Assembly (NCBI GenBank): GCA_963662035.1
Contig: CAVLDO010000002.1
Span: forward strand, 1-64,000
Source of the DNA: Equibacterium sp963662035
Lineage (GTDB): Bacteria > Bacteroidota > Bacteroidia > Bacteroidales > UBA932
Direction of reading: 5' to 3'
DNA length: 64,000 bases
Shown piece after piece: positions 42,047 through 50,072 of the stretch. How positions within the stretch are numbered: the stretch's first letter is position 1; each line of letters begins with the position of its first letter. The notes under the pieces are model-generated. The model saw nothing but the letters and a program-made list of their open reading frames with translations, had not been told where the DNA came from and made no database searches. The translations under genes and the position numbers were made by a program.

Positions 42047-44842
42047 ATGGAGAATTCCGGCAACATAGTGATAAAAGGGGCGAGGGTCAATAATCTAAAG
42101 AATATAGATGTGGAGATTCCCCGCGGCCGTCTGGTGGTGATCACCGGCATATCTGGCAGCGGCAAGTCCTCCCTTGCTTTCGACACCCTCTATGCCGAAG
42201 GGCACCGCCGCTTTGCGGAGAGCCTGTCGGCGTTCACCCGCCAGTTCCTGGGCAAGATTCCCAAGCCCGATGTGGACTTCATTTCCGGCATTCCCCCGGC
42301 AATAGCGGTGGAACAGAAGGTATCCACCAGCAACACCCGCTCCACCATCGCCACCACCACCGAGATTTACGACTATCTCAAGATAGTGTTCGCCAAAATA
42401 GGGCGCACTTATTCTCCGGTGAGCGGCCGCGAGGTCAGGGTAGACAGCGCCGCCAGCGTCCTGGCCCATATCAGGACCCTGCCGCAGGGCGAGTATGCTC
42501 TGATAGCCGCCGCATTGGAACCCAGCGAAGACAATGCCACAGAAACCTTTCTGCAGCTCAAGGAGGAGGGCTTTGCGCGCTTGGTGGACTTTACCTGCGG
42601 CGAGGCTTTCAAGATAGACGACATTCTCTCGGGCAAGGCGGCCGGGCCGGAACTGGCACACCTGGCGCTGATGGTAGACCGCATCAGAATCGGGAGCGCG
42701 GGCGACGACGAATTCGCCGCCCGAGCCCTGGACTCCCTGGGCACCGCCTTTTCGCGCGGCGGCGGGCGCATTTTCTGCGGTCTGCAGGGGGCGTTGGAGC
42801 CCTTCTCCAACCTGTTTGAGGCCGACGGCATCCGCTTTGAGAAGCCCGAAGAGAATCTCTTCAGCTACAACAGCCCGCTGGGAGCCTGCCCCGAGTGCGG
42901 CGGCTTCGGCACAGTGATGGGCATCGACGAGAATCTGGTGGTGCCCAACCCCACATTGAGCGTGTACGATGGCGCGGTGGTGTGCTGGAGGGGCGAGATG
43001 ATGAAATACTTTAGGGAAGAGCTGCTCAAAAACGCCTACAAGTGCGACTTTCCGGTGTTCAAGCCCTACAACCAGCTCTCGAAAAGGGAGAAGGATCTGC
43101 TCTGGAGCGGCTGCGAATACTTTACCGGCATCGACGGCTTTTTCAAATGGGTGGATAAGAACCGCTACAAGATACAGTTCAAATATATGCTGAGCCGCTA
43201 TTCCGGCCGCACAGTGTGCCGCACCTGCGGCGGATCGAGACTGCGCAGGGAGGCGCTCTACGTAAGGGTGGGGGGCAAGAACATCGCGGAACTGACCTCG
43301 ATGCAGATAGACGCCCTGACGGACTTCTTTGACAATCTGGTTCTTGACGACTATGAGCGCAGCACGGTGGAGATTCCCCTGCGGGAAATCCGCCGCCGGC
43401 TGCAGTATATAGTGGATGTGGGGCTGGGGTATCTCACCCTCGACAGACCCTCTTGCACGCTCTCCGGCGGCGAGAGCCAGCGCATCAATCTGGTAAAGGT
43501 CATCGGCAACAATCTGGTGGGCTCGATGTATGTTTTGGACGAACCCAGCGTGGGGCTGCACAGCCGCGACACGCAGCGCCTGATTTCGGTGCTCAAGTCT
43601 CTGCGCGACCTTGGCAACACCGTGATTGTGGTGGAGCACGACCGCGAGATTATTTCGCAGGCCGATTATCTGATAGACATCGGGCCGCGCGCCGGCCTCC
43701 TGGGGGGCGAGGTGGTGTTCCGTGGGCCGCTTAACACCCCTGTGGACTGGGCTGCCAACCGATCGCTCACTATGGAGTATATGACAGGGCGCCGCAAGGG
43801 GTATGTGACGCAGCGGCACCACACTCCCAAATTCTCGATAGAGGTGCAGGGGGCGTGCGAAAACAACCTCAAAAACATAGATGTCAGGTTTCCGCTCAGG
43901 TGTCTGGTGGCCGTCACGGGCGTGTCAGGCAGCGGCAAGTCGTCGCTGGTCGGGGACATACTTTACCCTGCGCTCTACCGTCATCTCAATCAGATGGGGG
44001 ATGCTCCGGGGGCTTTCAAGGCTCTCGCAGGGGATTTGAACCGCATCTCGCGCGTGGAATATGTAGACCAGAACCCCATCGGCAAGAGCAGCCGCTCCAA
44101 TCCGGTGACCTACACCAAAGTTTACGATGATATCCGCAAAATCTTCAGCGAGCAGCCCTATGCCAAGATGAACGGCTACGGACATTCCCATTTTTCCTTC
44201 AATATCGACGGCGGCCGCTGCCCGGAGTGCCAGGGAGAGGGGGTCATCAGGGTGCAGATGCAGTTTATGGCCGATGTCACTATGGTGTGCCCCACCTGCG
44301 GCGGCAAGCGCTTCCTGCCCGATGTGCTGGAGGTACGCTACAAGGGCAAGAATATCAGCGATGTGCTGGATATGAGCGTGGAGGAGGCGGTGGAGTTCTT
44401 CTCGGCGCAGGATGATGCCACATCGCGCCGCATTGCAGAGAAACTGCAGCCGCTTGTGGCTGTCGGTCTATCGTATCTGAAACTTGGGCAGAGCAACAGC
44501 ACTCTGTCGGGCGGCGAGAGCCAGCGCATCAAGTTGGCTTCGTTCCTGGGCAAGGAGAGCGGCGACGCTCCGGTGCTGTTCATCTTTGACGAGCCCACCA
44601 CCGGGCTGCATTTTTATGACATAGAGAAGCTGCTGGCCTCCTTTGACGCCCTCATAGACCGCGGACACTCGATAATTGTGGTGGAACACAATCTGGACAT
44701 AATCCGTGCGGCCGACCACATAATAGAGCTGGGGCCGGAGGCCGGCGACCGGGGTGGCGAACTTATCTTCAGTGGCACCGCCTCTGACCTGCTGCAGTGC
44801 GACACCCCTACCGCCTGTGCGCTCCGCGCGGCCGAAGTTTAA
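42047..44842 (+). CDS. uvrA: UvrABC excinuclease subunit A
   Basis: DNA-damage-recognising ABC ATPase of nucleotide excision repair. The 931-residue protein has two ABC halves: Walker A GISGSGKSSLAFDTLY and GVSGSGKSSLVGDILY, signatures LSGGESQRINL and LSGGESQRIKL, and both Walker B regions (VLDEPSVGLH, IFDEPTTGLH). The C-terminal zinc finger is visible (CPECQGEG...CPTCGG). The first zinc module is reduced to one CPEC pair plus a later CRTCGG, and the cysteine pair normally before it is missing, which I believe is usual in Bacteroidota. It starts directly after the rsh stop and ends at a bidirectional terminator. Confidence 0.96.
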   Translation: MENSGNIVIKGARVNNLKNIDVEIPRGRLVVITGISGSGKSSLAFDTLYAEGHRRFAESLSAFTRQFLGKIPKPDVDFISGIPPAIAVEQKVSTSNTRSTIATTTEIYDYLKIVFAKIGRTYSPVSGREVRVDSAASVLAHIRTLPQGEYALIAAALEPSEDNATETFLQLKEEGFARLVDFTCGEAFKIDDILSGKAAGPELAHLALMVDRIRIGSAGDDEFAARALDSLGTAFSRGGGRIFCGLQGALEPFSNLFEADGIRFEKPEENLFSYNSPLGACPECGGFGTVMGIDENLVVPNPTLSVYDGAVVCWRGEMMKYFREELLKNAYKCDFPVFKPYNQLSKREKDLLWSGCEYFTGIDGFFKWVDKNRYKIQFKYMLSRYSGRTVCRTCGGSRLRREALYVRVGGKNIAELTSMQIDALTDFFDNLVLDDYERSTVEIPLREIRRRLQYIVDVGLGYLTLDRPSCTLSGGESQRINLVKVIGNNLVGSMYVLDEPSVGLHSRDTQRLISVLKSLRDLGNTVIVVEHDREIISQADYLIDIGPRAGLLGGEVVFRGPLNTPVDWAANRSLTMEYMTGRRKGYVTQRHHTPKFSIEVQGACENNLKNIDVRFPLRCLVAVTGVSGSGKSSLVGDILYPALYRHLNQMGDAPGAFKALAGDLNRISRVEYVDQNPIGKSSRSNPVTYTKVYDDIRKIFSEQPYAKMNGYGHSHFSFNIDGGRCPECQGEGVIRVQMQFMADVTMVCPTCGGKRFLPDVLEVRYKGKNISDVLDMSVEEAVEFFSAQDDATSRRIAEKLQPLVAVGLSYLKLGQSNSTLSGGESQRIKLASFLGKESGDAPVLFIFDEPTTGLHFYDIEKLLASFDALIDRGHSIIVVEHNLDIIRAADHIIELGPEAGDRGGELIFSGTASDLLQCDTPTACALRAAEV

Positions 44843-44859
44843 GCAAGGTTCATCAAATA

Positions 44860-44892
44860 AAAAGCCCGCAGGAGAGCCTGCGGGCTTTTATT
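44860..44892. terminator. Bidirectional terminator between uvrA and ilvC
   Basis: A perfect 12-base-pair stem AAAGCCCGCAGG / CCTGCGGGCTTT with a four-base loop, with T-rich tails on both strands. Confidence 0.92.
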
Positions 44893-44909
44893 CGCATCGC
44901 TAACAGGGA

Positions 44910-45959
44910 TTATTTGCAGTTCTCGGGACGCAGGGTGCGGACAGCCTTGCCAGCCTGCCACATCTCGCTCTCGCGCATCTCCTTGAGCTCCGCCTCAAGA
45001 CCCTCGCGATAGCCGGGCTTGCTGTTGGAGTCGATGGAAATCTGAGCCTCGTTGCCGGTGGCGACGCTCTTGTAGAGATCTTCGAACACGGGCTTGGTGG
45101 CATCGCGGAACTTCTTCCACCAGTCCAGAGCGCCGCGCTGTGCGGTGGTGGAGCAGTTTGCATACATCCAGTCCATACCGTTCTCGCCTACCAGCGGCAG
45201 AAGGCTCTGGGAGAGCTCTTCGATAGTCTCGTTGAAGGCTTCGCTGGGGGTGTGGCCGTTGGCGCGCAGCACATCGTACTGTGCGGCAAAGATGCCCTGG
45301 ATGGCTCCCATAAGGGTGCCGCGCTCGCCGGTGAGGTCAGAGTAGGTCTCGCGCTTGAATGTGGTCTCGAACAGATAGCCGCTGCCGATGCCTACGCCCA
45401 GGGCGATGGTGCGGTCGTATGCCTTGCCGGTTGCGTCCTGATAGATGGCGTATGAGGAGTTGATGCCGCGGCCCTGCAGGAAGAGGCGGCGCAGCGATGT
45501 GCCGGAACCCTTGGGAGCGCACATTATAACATCCACATCCTTGGGAGGAATGATGCCGGTGCGCTCGTTGTAGGTGATTGCAAAACCGTGGGAGAAGTAG
45601 AGGGCCTTGCCTGCTGTGAGATTCTTCTTGACGGTGGGCCAAGCCTGAATCTGACCTGCATCGCTCAGCAGGAACTCGATGATGGTTGCCTTCTGGCAGG
45701 CCTCGTCAATCTCGAAGAGGGTCTCGCCCGGAACCCAGCCGTCTGCGATGGCTTTGTCCCAGCTCTTGGAGCCTTTGCGCTGGCCTACTATTACATTGAA
45801 GCCGTTGTCGCGAAGGTTGAGCGACTGGCCGGGGCCCTGGACACCATAGCCCAGAACGGCGATAGTCTCGCCTGCCAATACTGATTTAGCTTTCTCGAGG
45901 GGGAATTCGGCGCGTGTAACAACTTGTTCTTCAACGCCGCCAAAATTGATTTTTGCCAT
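44910..45959 (-). CDS. ilvC: Ketol-acid reductoisomerase
   Basis: NADPH-dependent second enzyme of valine/isoleucine synthesis. The 349-residue protein has the dinucleotide loop VLGYGVQGPGQSLNLRDNG with the NADP-type basic loop GQRKGSKSW, SHGFAITYN, CAPKGSGTSLRRLF, the metal-binding helices with DLTGERGTLMGAIQG and the C-terminal EAFNETIEELSQSL. It is last in the leftward ilvD-ilvB-ilvN-ilvC operon (31 bases after ilvN) and ends at a bidirectional terminator. Confidence 0.97.
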   Translation of the reverse strand: MAKINFGGVEEQVVTRAEFPLEKAKSVLAGETIAVLGYGVQGPGQSLNLRDNGFNVIVGQRKGSKSWDKAIADGWVPGETLFEIDEACQKATIIEFLLSDAGQIQAWPTVKKNLTAGKALYFSHGFAITYNERTGIIPPKDVDVIMCAPKGSGTSLRRLFLQGRGINSSYAIYQDATGKAYDRTIALGVGIGSGYLFETTFKRETYSDLTGERGTLMGAIQGIFAAQYDVLRANGHTPSEAFNETIEELSQSLLPLVGENGMDWMYANCSTTAQRGALDWWKKFRDATKPVFEDLYKSVATGNEAQISIDSNSKPGYREGLEAELKEMRESEMWQAGKAVRTLRPENCK

Positions 45960-45990
45960 TGTCCTTTGATTTAGTTTATCGTTTGAATGA

Positions 45991-46254
45991 TTATCTTGAT
46001 TTTCTGTAAACCTTGGTGTAGCAGATTTCCGCTATGTCCACAAAATTGTTGGCCTGGTTCATAATGCGCTGCATAATCTCCTCCTTGGGGCAGAGGCAGA
46101 TGAGGTTTATGGTGGCCATATCGTCGGCTCCCGTGAAATACACGAGGTTGAGCACCGGCAGGTTCTTTACTATGAACAGCGAAGTGATGCGATTGAGTAT
46201 GTCCAGACGGTTGCGCACCGAGGCTTCTACAATATATTTGTCCATTTGCTCCAT
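45991..46254 (-). CDS. ilvN: Acetolactate synthase, short regulatory subunit
   Basis: An 87-residue ACT-domain protein (DKYIVEASVRNRLDILNRITSLF ... VLNLVYF), the length of the small IlvM type rather than the two-domain IlvN/IlvH of about 160-190 residues. It would bind IlvB and confer or modulate valine feedback. It lies 11 bases after ilvB and 31 before ilvC. The identification rests on the single ACT domain and on the position between ilvB and ilvC. Confidence 0.88.
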   Translation of the reverse strand: MEQMDKYIVEASVRNRLDILNRITSLFIVKNLPVLNLVYFTGADDMATINLICLCPKEEIMQRIMNQANNFVDIAEICYTKVYRKSR

Positions 46255-46265
46255 AGTGTTCCGCT

Positions 46266-48011
46266 CTATTTGATTTGGATCTCGTTAAGGGATTTGCCGC
46301 CGGGGACCATCGGGAACACGTTGGAATCGGCGTCCACATAGGCATCCAGCAGAAAGGTTCCGCGCGAGGCGGCCATCTCCTCCACCGCATCGGCAATATC
46401 GCGCGGCGAGTTGCAGCAGCGGTACTTGATCTTGTATGCCTTGCAGATGAACTCGAAGTCGGGGTTCACCAGACGCGTGTGGGAGAACCGCTTGTCGTAG
46501 AAGAGGTCCTGCCATTGGCGCACCATCCCCAAAAAAGAGTTGTTGAGCAGCACAATCTTGATGTCTATGCCTGCCTGCAGTATGGTGCCCAGCTCCTCCA
46601 TAGTCATCTGGAGGCCGCCGTCGCCGCAGATGAGCACCACCTGCGCGTCGGGACGGCCGCATTTGGCGCCGATTGCAGCGGGCAGCCCGAATCCCATAGT
46701 GCCCAGTCCGCCGGAGGTCACCCAGCCGGTCTTCATCGTGAGCTTGAGATATTGCGCAGCGAACATCTGGTTCTGGCCCACATCGGTCACCACCACCACG
46801 TTCTCTCCGAAACTGCTCTGCCCGTGCCGGCTGATGCGCTCTATGTAGTGGTCGTTGATGGCATTGACCACCTGCGCCATATTCAGCGCGGGGCTCTTGA
46901 GCTTGGGTTCGATCACGGCCTGCAGCTCGTAGTCGTAGCGCTCGTAGCCATATTTGCGCCAAGCCTCGCGGTCTTTGAATTCGAGGCCCTCGTAAATGCG
47001 CTCCAGAACCTGCTTCGCATCGCCGTGGATCTTGACATCCGCCACCACGTTTTTGTTGAATTCGGTTTTGTCTATGTCGATATGGATTATCTTGGCATTG
47101 GGGGCGTAGGCCGACACCTTGCCGGTGACGCGGTCGGAGAAGCGCATTCCCACAGCCAGAATCACATCCGCCTGCTGGGTCATATTGTTGGCGGGGATGT
47201 TGCCGTGCATTCCCACCATCCCGATGTAGTAATGGTCGTGGAAGTTCATGCAGCTGCGACCCAGAAGGGTGCAGCCCACAGGAATGCAGGCCTTGTTGGC
47301 GCACTTGGCCAGAATGTCCTCGGCACCGGAGATTATAACTCCCTGCCCTGCGATTATAAGCGGCTTTTCAGCTTTGTTGAGCAGCTCTATGGCCTCCTTG
47401 ATGCGGGAGGAGACCTTCTCGCTCTCGTCGGGACGTATAACCTGCACCATCTGGCTCAAGGCGTACTCCTTGTCGTAGACATAGTCGCACATCTCCGTCT
47501 GGGCGTTTTTGGTGAGGCTGATGAGCACCGGCCCCGGACGGTCGCTGCGGGCTATGTGGAATGCCTGCGGCACCACCACCGGGATTTCGCTGGCGCTGGT
47601 TATCTGATAGTTCCACTTGGTGATAGGGGTGGTGATGCCCAGCATGTCCGCCTCCTGAAAGAAGTTGGTGCCCAGCTTGTCGGCATCCACCTGCGCCGTG
47701 ATGCACACTATGGGGGTGGAGTCTATCATGGCGTCGGCGATGCCGGTCACGAAGTTTGTGGCGCCCGGGCCGCTGGTGGCCATGCACACGCCCACCTTGC
47801 CGCAGGCGCGGGCATACCCCTCCGCGGCGTGCACGGCACCCTGCTCGTGGCGCACCAGAATGTGGCGGAGCCGGTCCTGATAGTCGTAGAGGCGGTCATA
47901 AATGGGAATGATGGTGCCGCCCGGATATCCGAACACGGTCTCGATACCCTCTGCCAGTATTGTCTCTATGAGAGCATCGGCTCCCGATATATGTTTGGGC
48001 TTCTGTTGCAT
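46266..48011 (-). CDS. ilvB: Acetolactate synthase, catalytic subunit
   Basis: TPP-dependent first enzyme of BCAA synthesis, joining two pyruvates or pyruvate and 2-oxobutyrate. The 581-residue protein has the N-terminal TPP domain with catalytic Glu (VFGYPGGTIIPIYD, HEQGAVHAAEGYAR), GVCMATSGPGATNFVTGIADA, a central FAD-binding-like domain, and the C-terminal TPP motif LICGDGGLQMTMEELGTIL through LLNNSFLGMVRQWQ. It starts six bases after ilvD ends and precedes ilvN, fully consistent with an operon. Confidence 0.96.
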   Translation of the reverse strand: MQQKPKHISGADALIETILAEGIETVFGYPGGTIIPIYDRLYDYQDRLRHILVRHEQGAVHAAEGYARACGKVGVCMATSGPGATNFVTGIADAMIDSTPIVCITAQVDADKLGTNFFQEADMLGITTPITKWNYQITSASEIPVVVPQAFHIARSDRPGPVLISLTKNAQTEMCDYVYDKEYALSQMVQVIRPDESEKVSSRIKEAIELLNKAEKPLIIAGQGVIISGAEDILAKCANKACIPVGCTLLGRSCMNFHDHYYIGMVGMHGNIPANNMTQQADVILAVGMRFSDRVTGKVSAYAPNAKIIHIDIDKTEFNKNVVADVKIHGDAKQVLERIYEGLEFKDREAWRKYGYERYDYELQAVIEPKLKSPALNMAQVVNAINDHYIERISRHGQSSFGENVVVVTDVGQNQMFAAQYLKLTMKTGWVTSGGLGTMGFGLPAAIGAKCGRPDAQVVLICGDGGLQMTMEELGTILQAGIDIKIVLLNNSFLGMVRQWQDLFYDKRFSHTRLVNPDFEFICKAYKIKYRCCNSPRDIADAVEEMAASRGTFLLDAYVDADSNVFPMVPGGKSLNEIQIK

Positions 48012-48017
48012 AAAGTC

Positions 48018-49817
48018 CTACTTTACGATTCTCACGCCACCCTTGTCGGCACTGTCGGCCAGCGCGGCATATGCCTTGAGCGCACGGCTGACGGTGCGCT
48101 TGCGGTTTTTGGGTTCGTATTTTCCGATTGCGGCGCGCCTTGCGGCCAGAGTCTCGTCGCTTATTTCAAGAGTGATGCTGCGGCCGGGCACATCGATGCT
48201 GATAATGTCGCCGTTCTCCACCAGCGCAATGGCCCCCTGATTGGCTGCTTCGGGCGATATGTGGCCGATGGACAGACCGCTGGTGCCGCCCGAGAAGCGG
48301 CCGTCGGTGATCAGGGCGCACTTCTGGCCCAGGTGCTTGCTCTTGAGGAATGAGGTGGGGTAGAGCATCTCCTGCATTCCGGGGCCCCCCTTGGGTCCTT
48401 CGTAGCGGATCACCACCACATCGCCCGCCTTGACTTTGTCGGAGAGAATCCCCTCCACGGCGTCTTCCTGGCTCTCGAACACTATCGCGGGACCGGTGAA
48501 CTTGAGTATCTGCTCGGGCACGCCGGCGGTCTTGACTATGCAGCCGTTGGGGGCTATGTTGCCGTAGAGCACCGCGATGCCGCCGTCGTTGAGGTAGGCG
48601 TGCTCCGTGTCGCGGATGCAGCCGCCGCTGCGGTCGGTGTCGAACTCCTTGTACATCTTCTTGCACTTGCCCATCTCGGTGGTGCGCTTTCCGCCCGGAG
48701 CCGAGAGGTAGATGGAGTCTTTGGGGGCCGAGAACACGGTGTTGGCGTAGAGGGCCTCCTTGAGGTTGGGGTAGTCCACGCGCAGTACGGAGCTGTCCAG
48801 CAGCCCCTTTTTCTCCAGCTCCATCAGGATGCCCATCACGCCGCCGGCGCGGTTGACGTCCTGCACGTGGTAGTGGCCGTTGGGGGCTACCTTGCAGAGC
48901 ACGGGAATCCGGCGGGAGAGGCGGTCCACGTCGGCCATCGTAAAGTCGACCTGTGCCTCGTGGGCGACTGCCAGCAGGTGCAGCACGGTGTTGGTGCTGC
49001 CGCCCATCGCTATGTCAAGCTTCATCGCATTCTCGAACGCCGCCTTGGTGGCGATGCTGCGGGGAAGCACATTTGTGTTGTCGTTGAAATAATACTCCCT
49101 GGCCATCTCCACAATCAGGCGTGCCCCCTTGATGAAGAGGTTCTTGCGGTTGACGTGGGTGGCGAGGACAGTGCCGTTGCCCACGGGAGCCAGACCCAGC
49201 GCCTCGGTGAGGCAGTTCATAGAGTTGGCGGTGAACATTCCGCTGCAGCAGCCGCAGGTGGGGCACCCCTTGTCTTCATATTTCTTGAGGGTGAAGCGGC
49301 CGACACCCTTGTCGCCGCCGGCAACCATCACGTCTATCAGGTCGCAGTCCTTGCCCCCCACATTGCCGGCTTCCATAGGGCCGCCCGAAACGAACACTGC
49401 GGGGATGTTGAGCCTCATTGCGGCCATCAGCATTCCGGGAGTGATCTTGTCGCAGTTTGAAATGCATATCATAGCGTCGGCGCAGTGGGCGTTGCACATA
49501 TATTCTATGCTGTCGGCGATGATTTCGCGCGAAGGGAGCGAATAGAGCATTCCGCCGTGGCCCATAGCGATGCCGTCGTCTATGGCGATGGTGTTGAACT
49601 CCGCCGCGAAGCAGCCCCGGCGCTCGATCTCCTTTTTGATCATCTGGCCCACTTCGTGCAGGTGCACGTGGCCCGGTACGAATTGTGTGAACGAGTTCAC
49701 GATTGCGATTATGGGCTTGCCGACCTGTCTGTTCTGCATGCCGTTGGCTTTCCAGAGGGCGCGCGCCCCGGCCATTTCCCTTCCCTCGAAGGTGATGCTG
49801 CTGCGAAGTTTAGTCAT
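48018..49817 (-). CDS. ilvD: Dihydroxy-acid dehydratase
   Basis: Fe-S dehydratase, third step of valine/isoleucine synthesis. The 599-residue protein has the three cluster cysteines in their usual contexts (ERRGCFAAEFN, SNCDKITPGM, GCPTCGCCSGMFTANSM), plus LPSREIIADSIEYM and the C-terminal LITDGRFSGGTSGLSIGHISPEA. I chose ATG 49817 over a TTG two codons earlier. It is the first structural gene of the ilv operon and starts eight bases after the U tract of the leader terminator, so its expression is expected to depend on attenuation. Confidence 0.97.
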   Translation of the reverse strand: MTKLRSSITFEGREMAGARALWKANGMQNRQVGKPIIAIVNSFTQFVPGHVHLHEVGQMIKKEIERRGCFAAEFNTIAIDDGIAMGHGGMLYSLPSREIIADSIEYMCNAHCADAMICISNCDKITPGMLMAAMRLNIPAVFVSGGPMEAGNVGGKDCDLIDVMVAGGDKGVGRFTLKKYEDKGCPTCGCCSGMFTANSMNCLTEALGLAPVGNGTVLATHVNRKNLFIKGARLIVEMAREYYFNDNTNVLPRSIATKAAFENAMKLDIAMGGSTNTVLHLLAVAHEAQVDFTMADVDRLSRRIPVLCKVAPNGHYHVQDVNRAGGVMGILMELEKKGLLDSSVLRVDYPNLKEALYANTVFSAPKDSIYLSAPGGKRTTEMGKCKKMYKEFDTDRSGGCIRDTEHAYLNDGGIAVLYGNIAPNGCIVKTAGVPEQILKFTGPAIVFESQEDAVEGILSDKVKAGDVVVIRYEGPKGGPGMQEMLYPTSFLKSKHLGQKCALITDGRFSGGTSGLSIGHISPEAANQGAIALVENGDIISIDVPGRSITLEISDETLAARRAAIGKYEPKNRKRTVSRALKAYAALADSADKGGVRIVK

Positions 49818-49825
49818 ATTCAATT

Positions 49826-49862
49826 AAAAAAAAGTTGAATTTCACTGCGGGCGAAATCCAAC
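49826..49862 (-). terminator. Attenuator terminator before ilvD
   Basis: In the leftward RNA, GTTGGATTT (49854-49862) pairs with AAATTCAAC (49834-49842) over nine pairs with one G-U, around an 11-base loop, followed by eight U (49826-49833). A competing antiterminator is possible: GAATTCCGA (49890-49898) can pair with TTGGATTTC (49853-49861) in eight of nine positions including one G-U, taking up the terminator's 5' arm. Together with the Ile/Val/Leu-rich leader frame just upstream this is a classic peptide-leader attenuator. Confidence 0.85.
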
Positions 49863-49903
49863 ATACAAGTTTAAGTTTAACACAAACAATCGGAATTCCA
49901 CCC

Positions 49904-49978
49904 TTATTGCACGGCGACCACTAGCAGCCCCACGACTGCCAGAATTAGATTGACGACGATAATTCGGGTATTCATCAT
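49904..49978 (-). CDS. ilv leader peptide (24 aa, attenuation)
   Basis: A 24-codon frame starting with ATG ATG 17 bases after the -7 box and ending with TAA 41 bases before the terminator stem. Of 24 residues 14 are branched-chain: seven Val, four Leu, three Ile, arranged as IIVV, LIL, VV, LLVV and V. That enrichment in exactly the end products of the downstream operon is the hallmark of an ilv leader peptide. A hairpin CTGGCAG (49936-49942) with CTGCTAG (49921-49927) inside the frame could act as a pause site. Leader codons ATT CTG can also pair weakly with the antiterminator's 5' arm. No homologue is recognised; such peptides are not conserved in sequence. Confidence 0.85.
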   Translation of the reverse strand: MMNTRIIVVNLILAVVGLLVVAVQ

Positions 49979-49994
49979 ACTTTGTTTTCCGTTG

Positions 49995-50002
49995 CAAATG
50001 TA
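49995..50002 (-). promoter_or_regulatory. -7 box TACATTTG of the ilv leader and operon
   Basis: Minus-strand match to TAnnTTTG. Transcription would start about 12 bases before the leader peptide ATG. Confidence 0.72.
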
Positions 50003-50024
50003 ATTTTTTTTTATTATTATTCAT

Positions 50025-50042
50025 CAAATTTGCGCAAATTTG
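50025..50042. promoter_or_regulatory. 18-bp perfect palindrome between ilv leader and leuA
   Basis: CAAATTTGCGCAAATTTG is a perfect palindrome 30 bases before the leuA ATG. Each half contains CAAATTTG, which matches the -7 consensus TAnnTTTG in seven of eight positions, so the palindrome probably overlaps the leuA promoter and would suit a dimeric regulator. It lies 22 bases upstream of the ilv -7 box on the other strand. Confidence 0.5.
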
Positions 50043-50072
50043 CAACGCATTAAGAAAGTCCATACTATTAAT

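Noticed and set aside
42095..43822. A 575-codon open frame on the minus strand inside uvrA (and a 484-codon one inside uvrB, 38313-39767).
   Set aside because: Both are antisense shadows of firmly identified repair genes, with the same low-information composition.
46275..48353. A 692-codon open frame on the plus strand opposite ilvB and the end of ilvD.
   Set aside because: The minus-strand genes are certain by motif. The antisense frame is open because of the GC-rich third-position bias, encodes His/Ala/Gly/Val-rich sequence with no recognisable domain, and crosses two gene boundaries.
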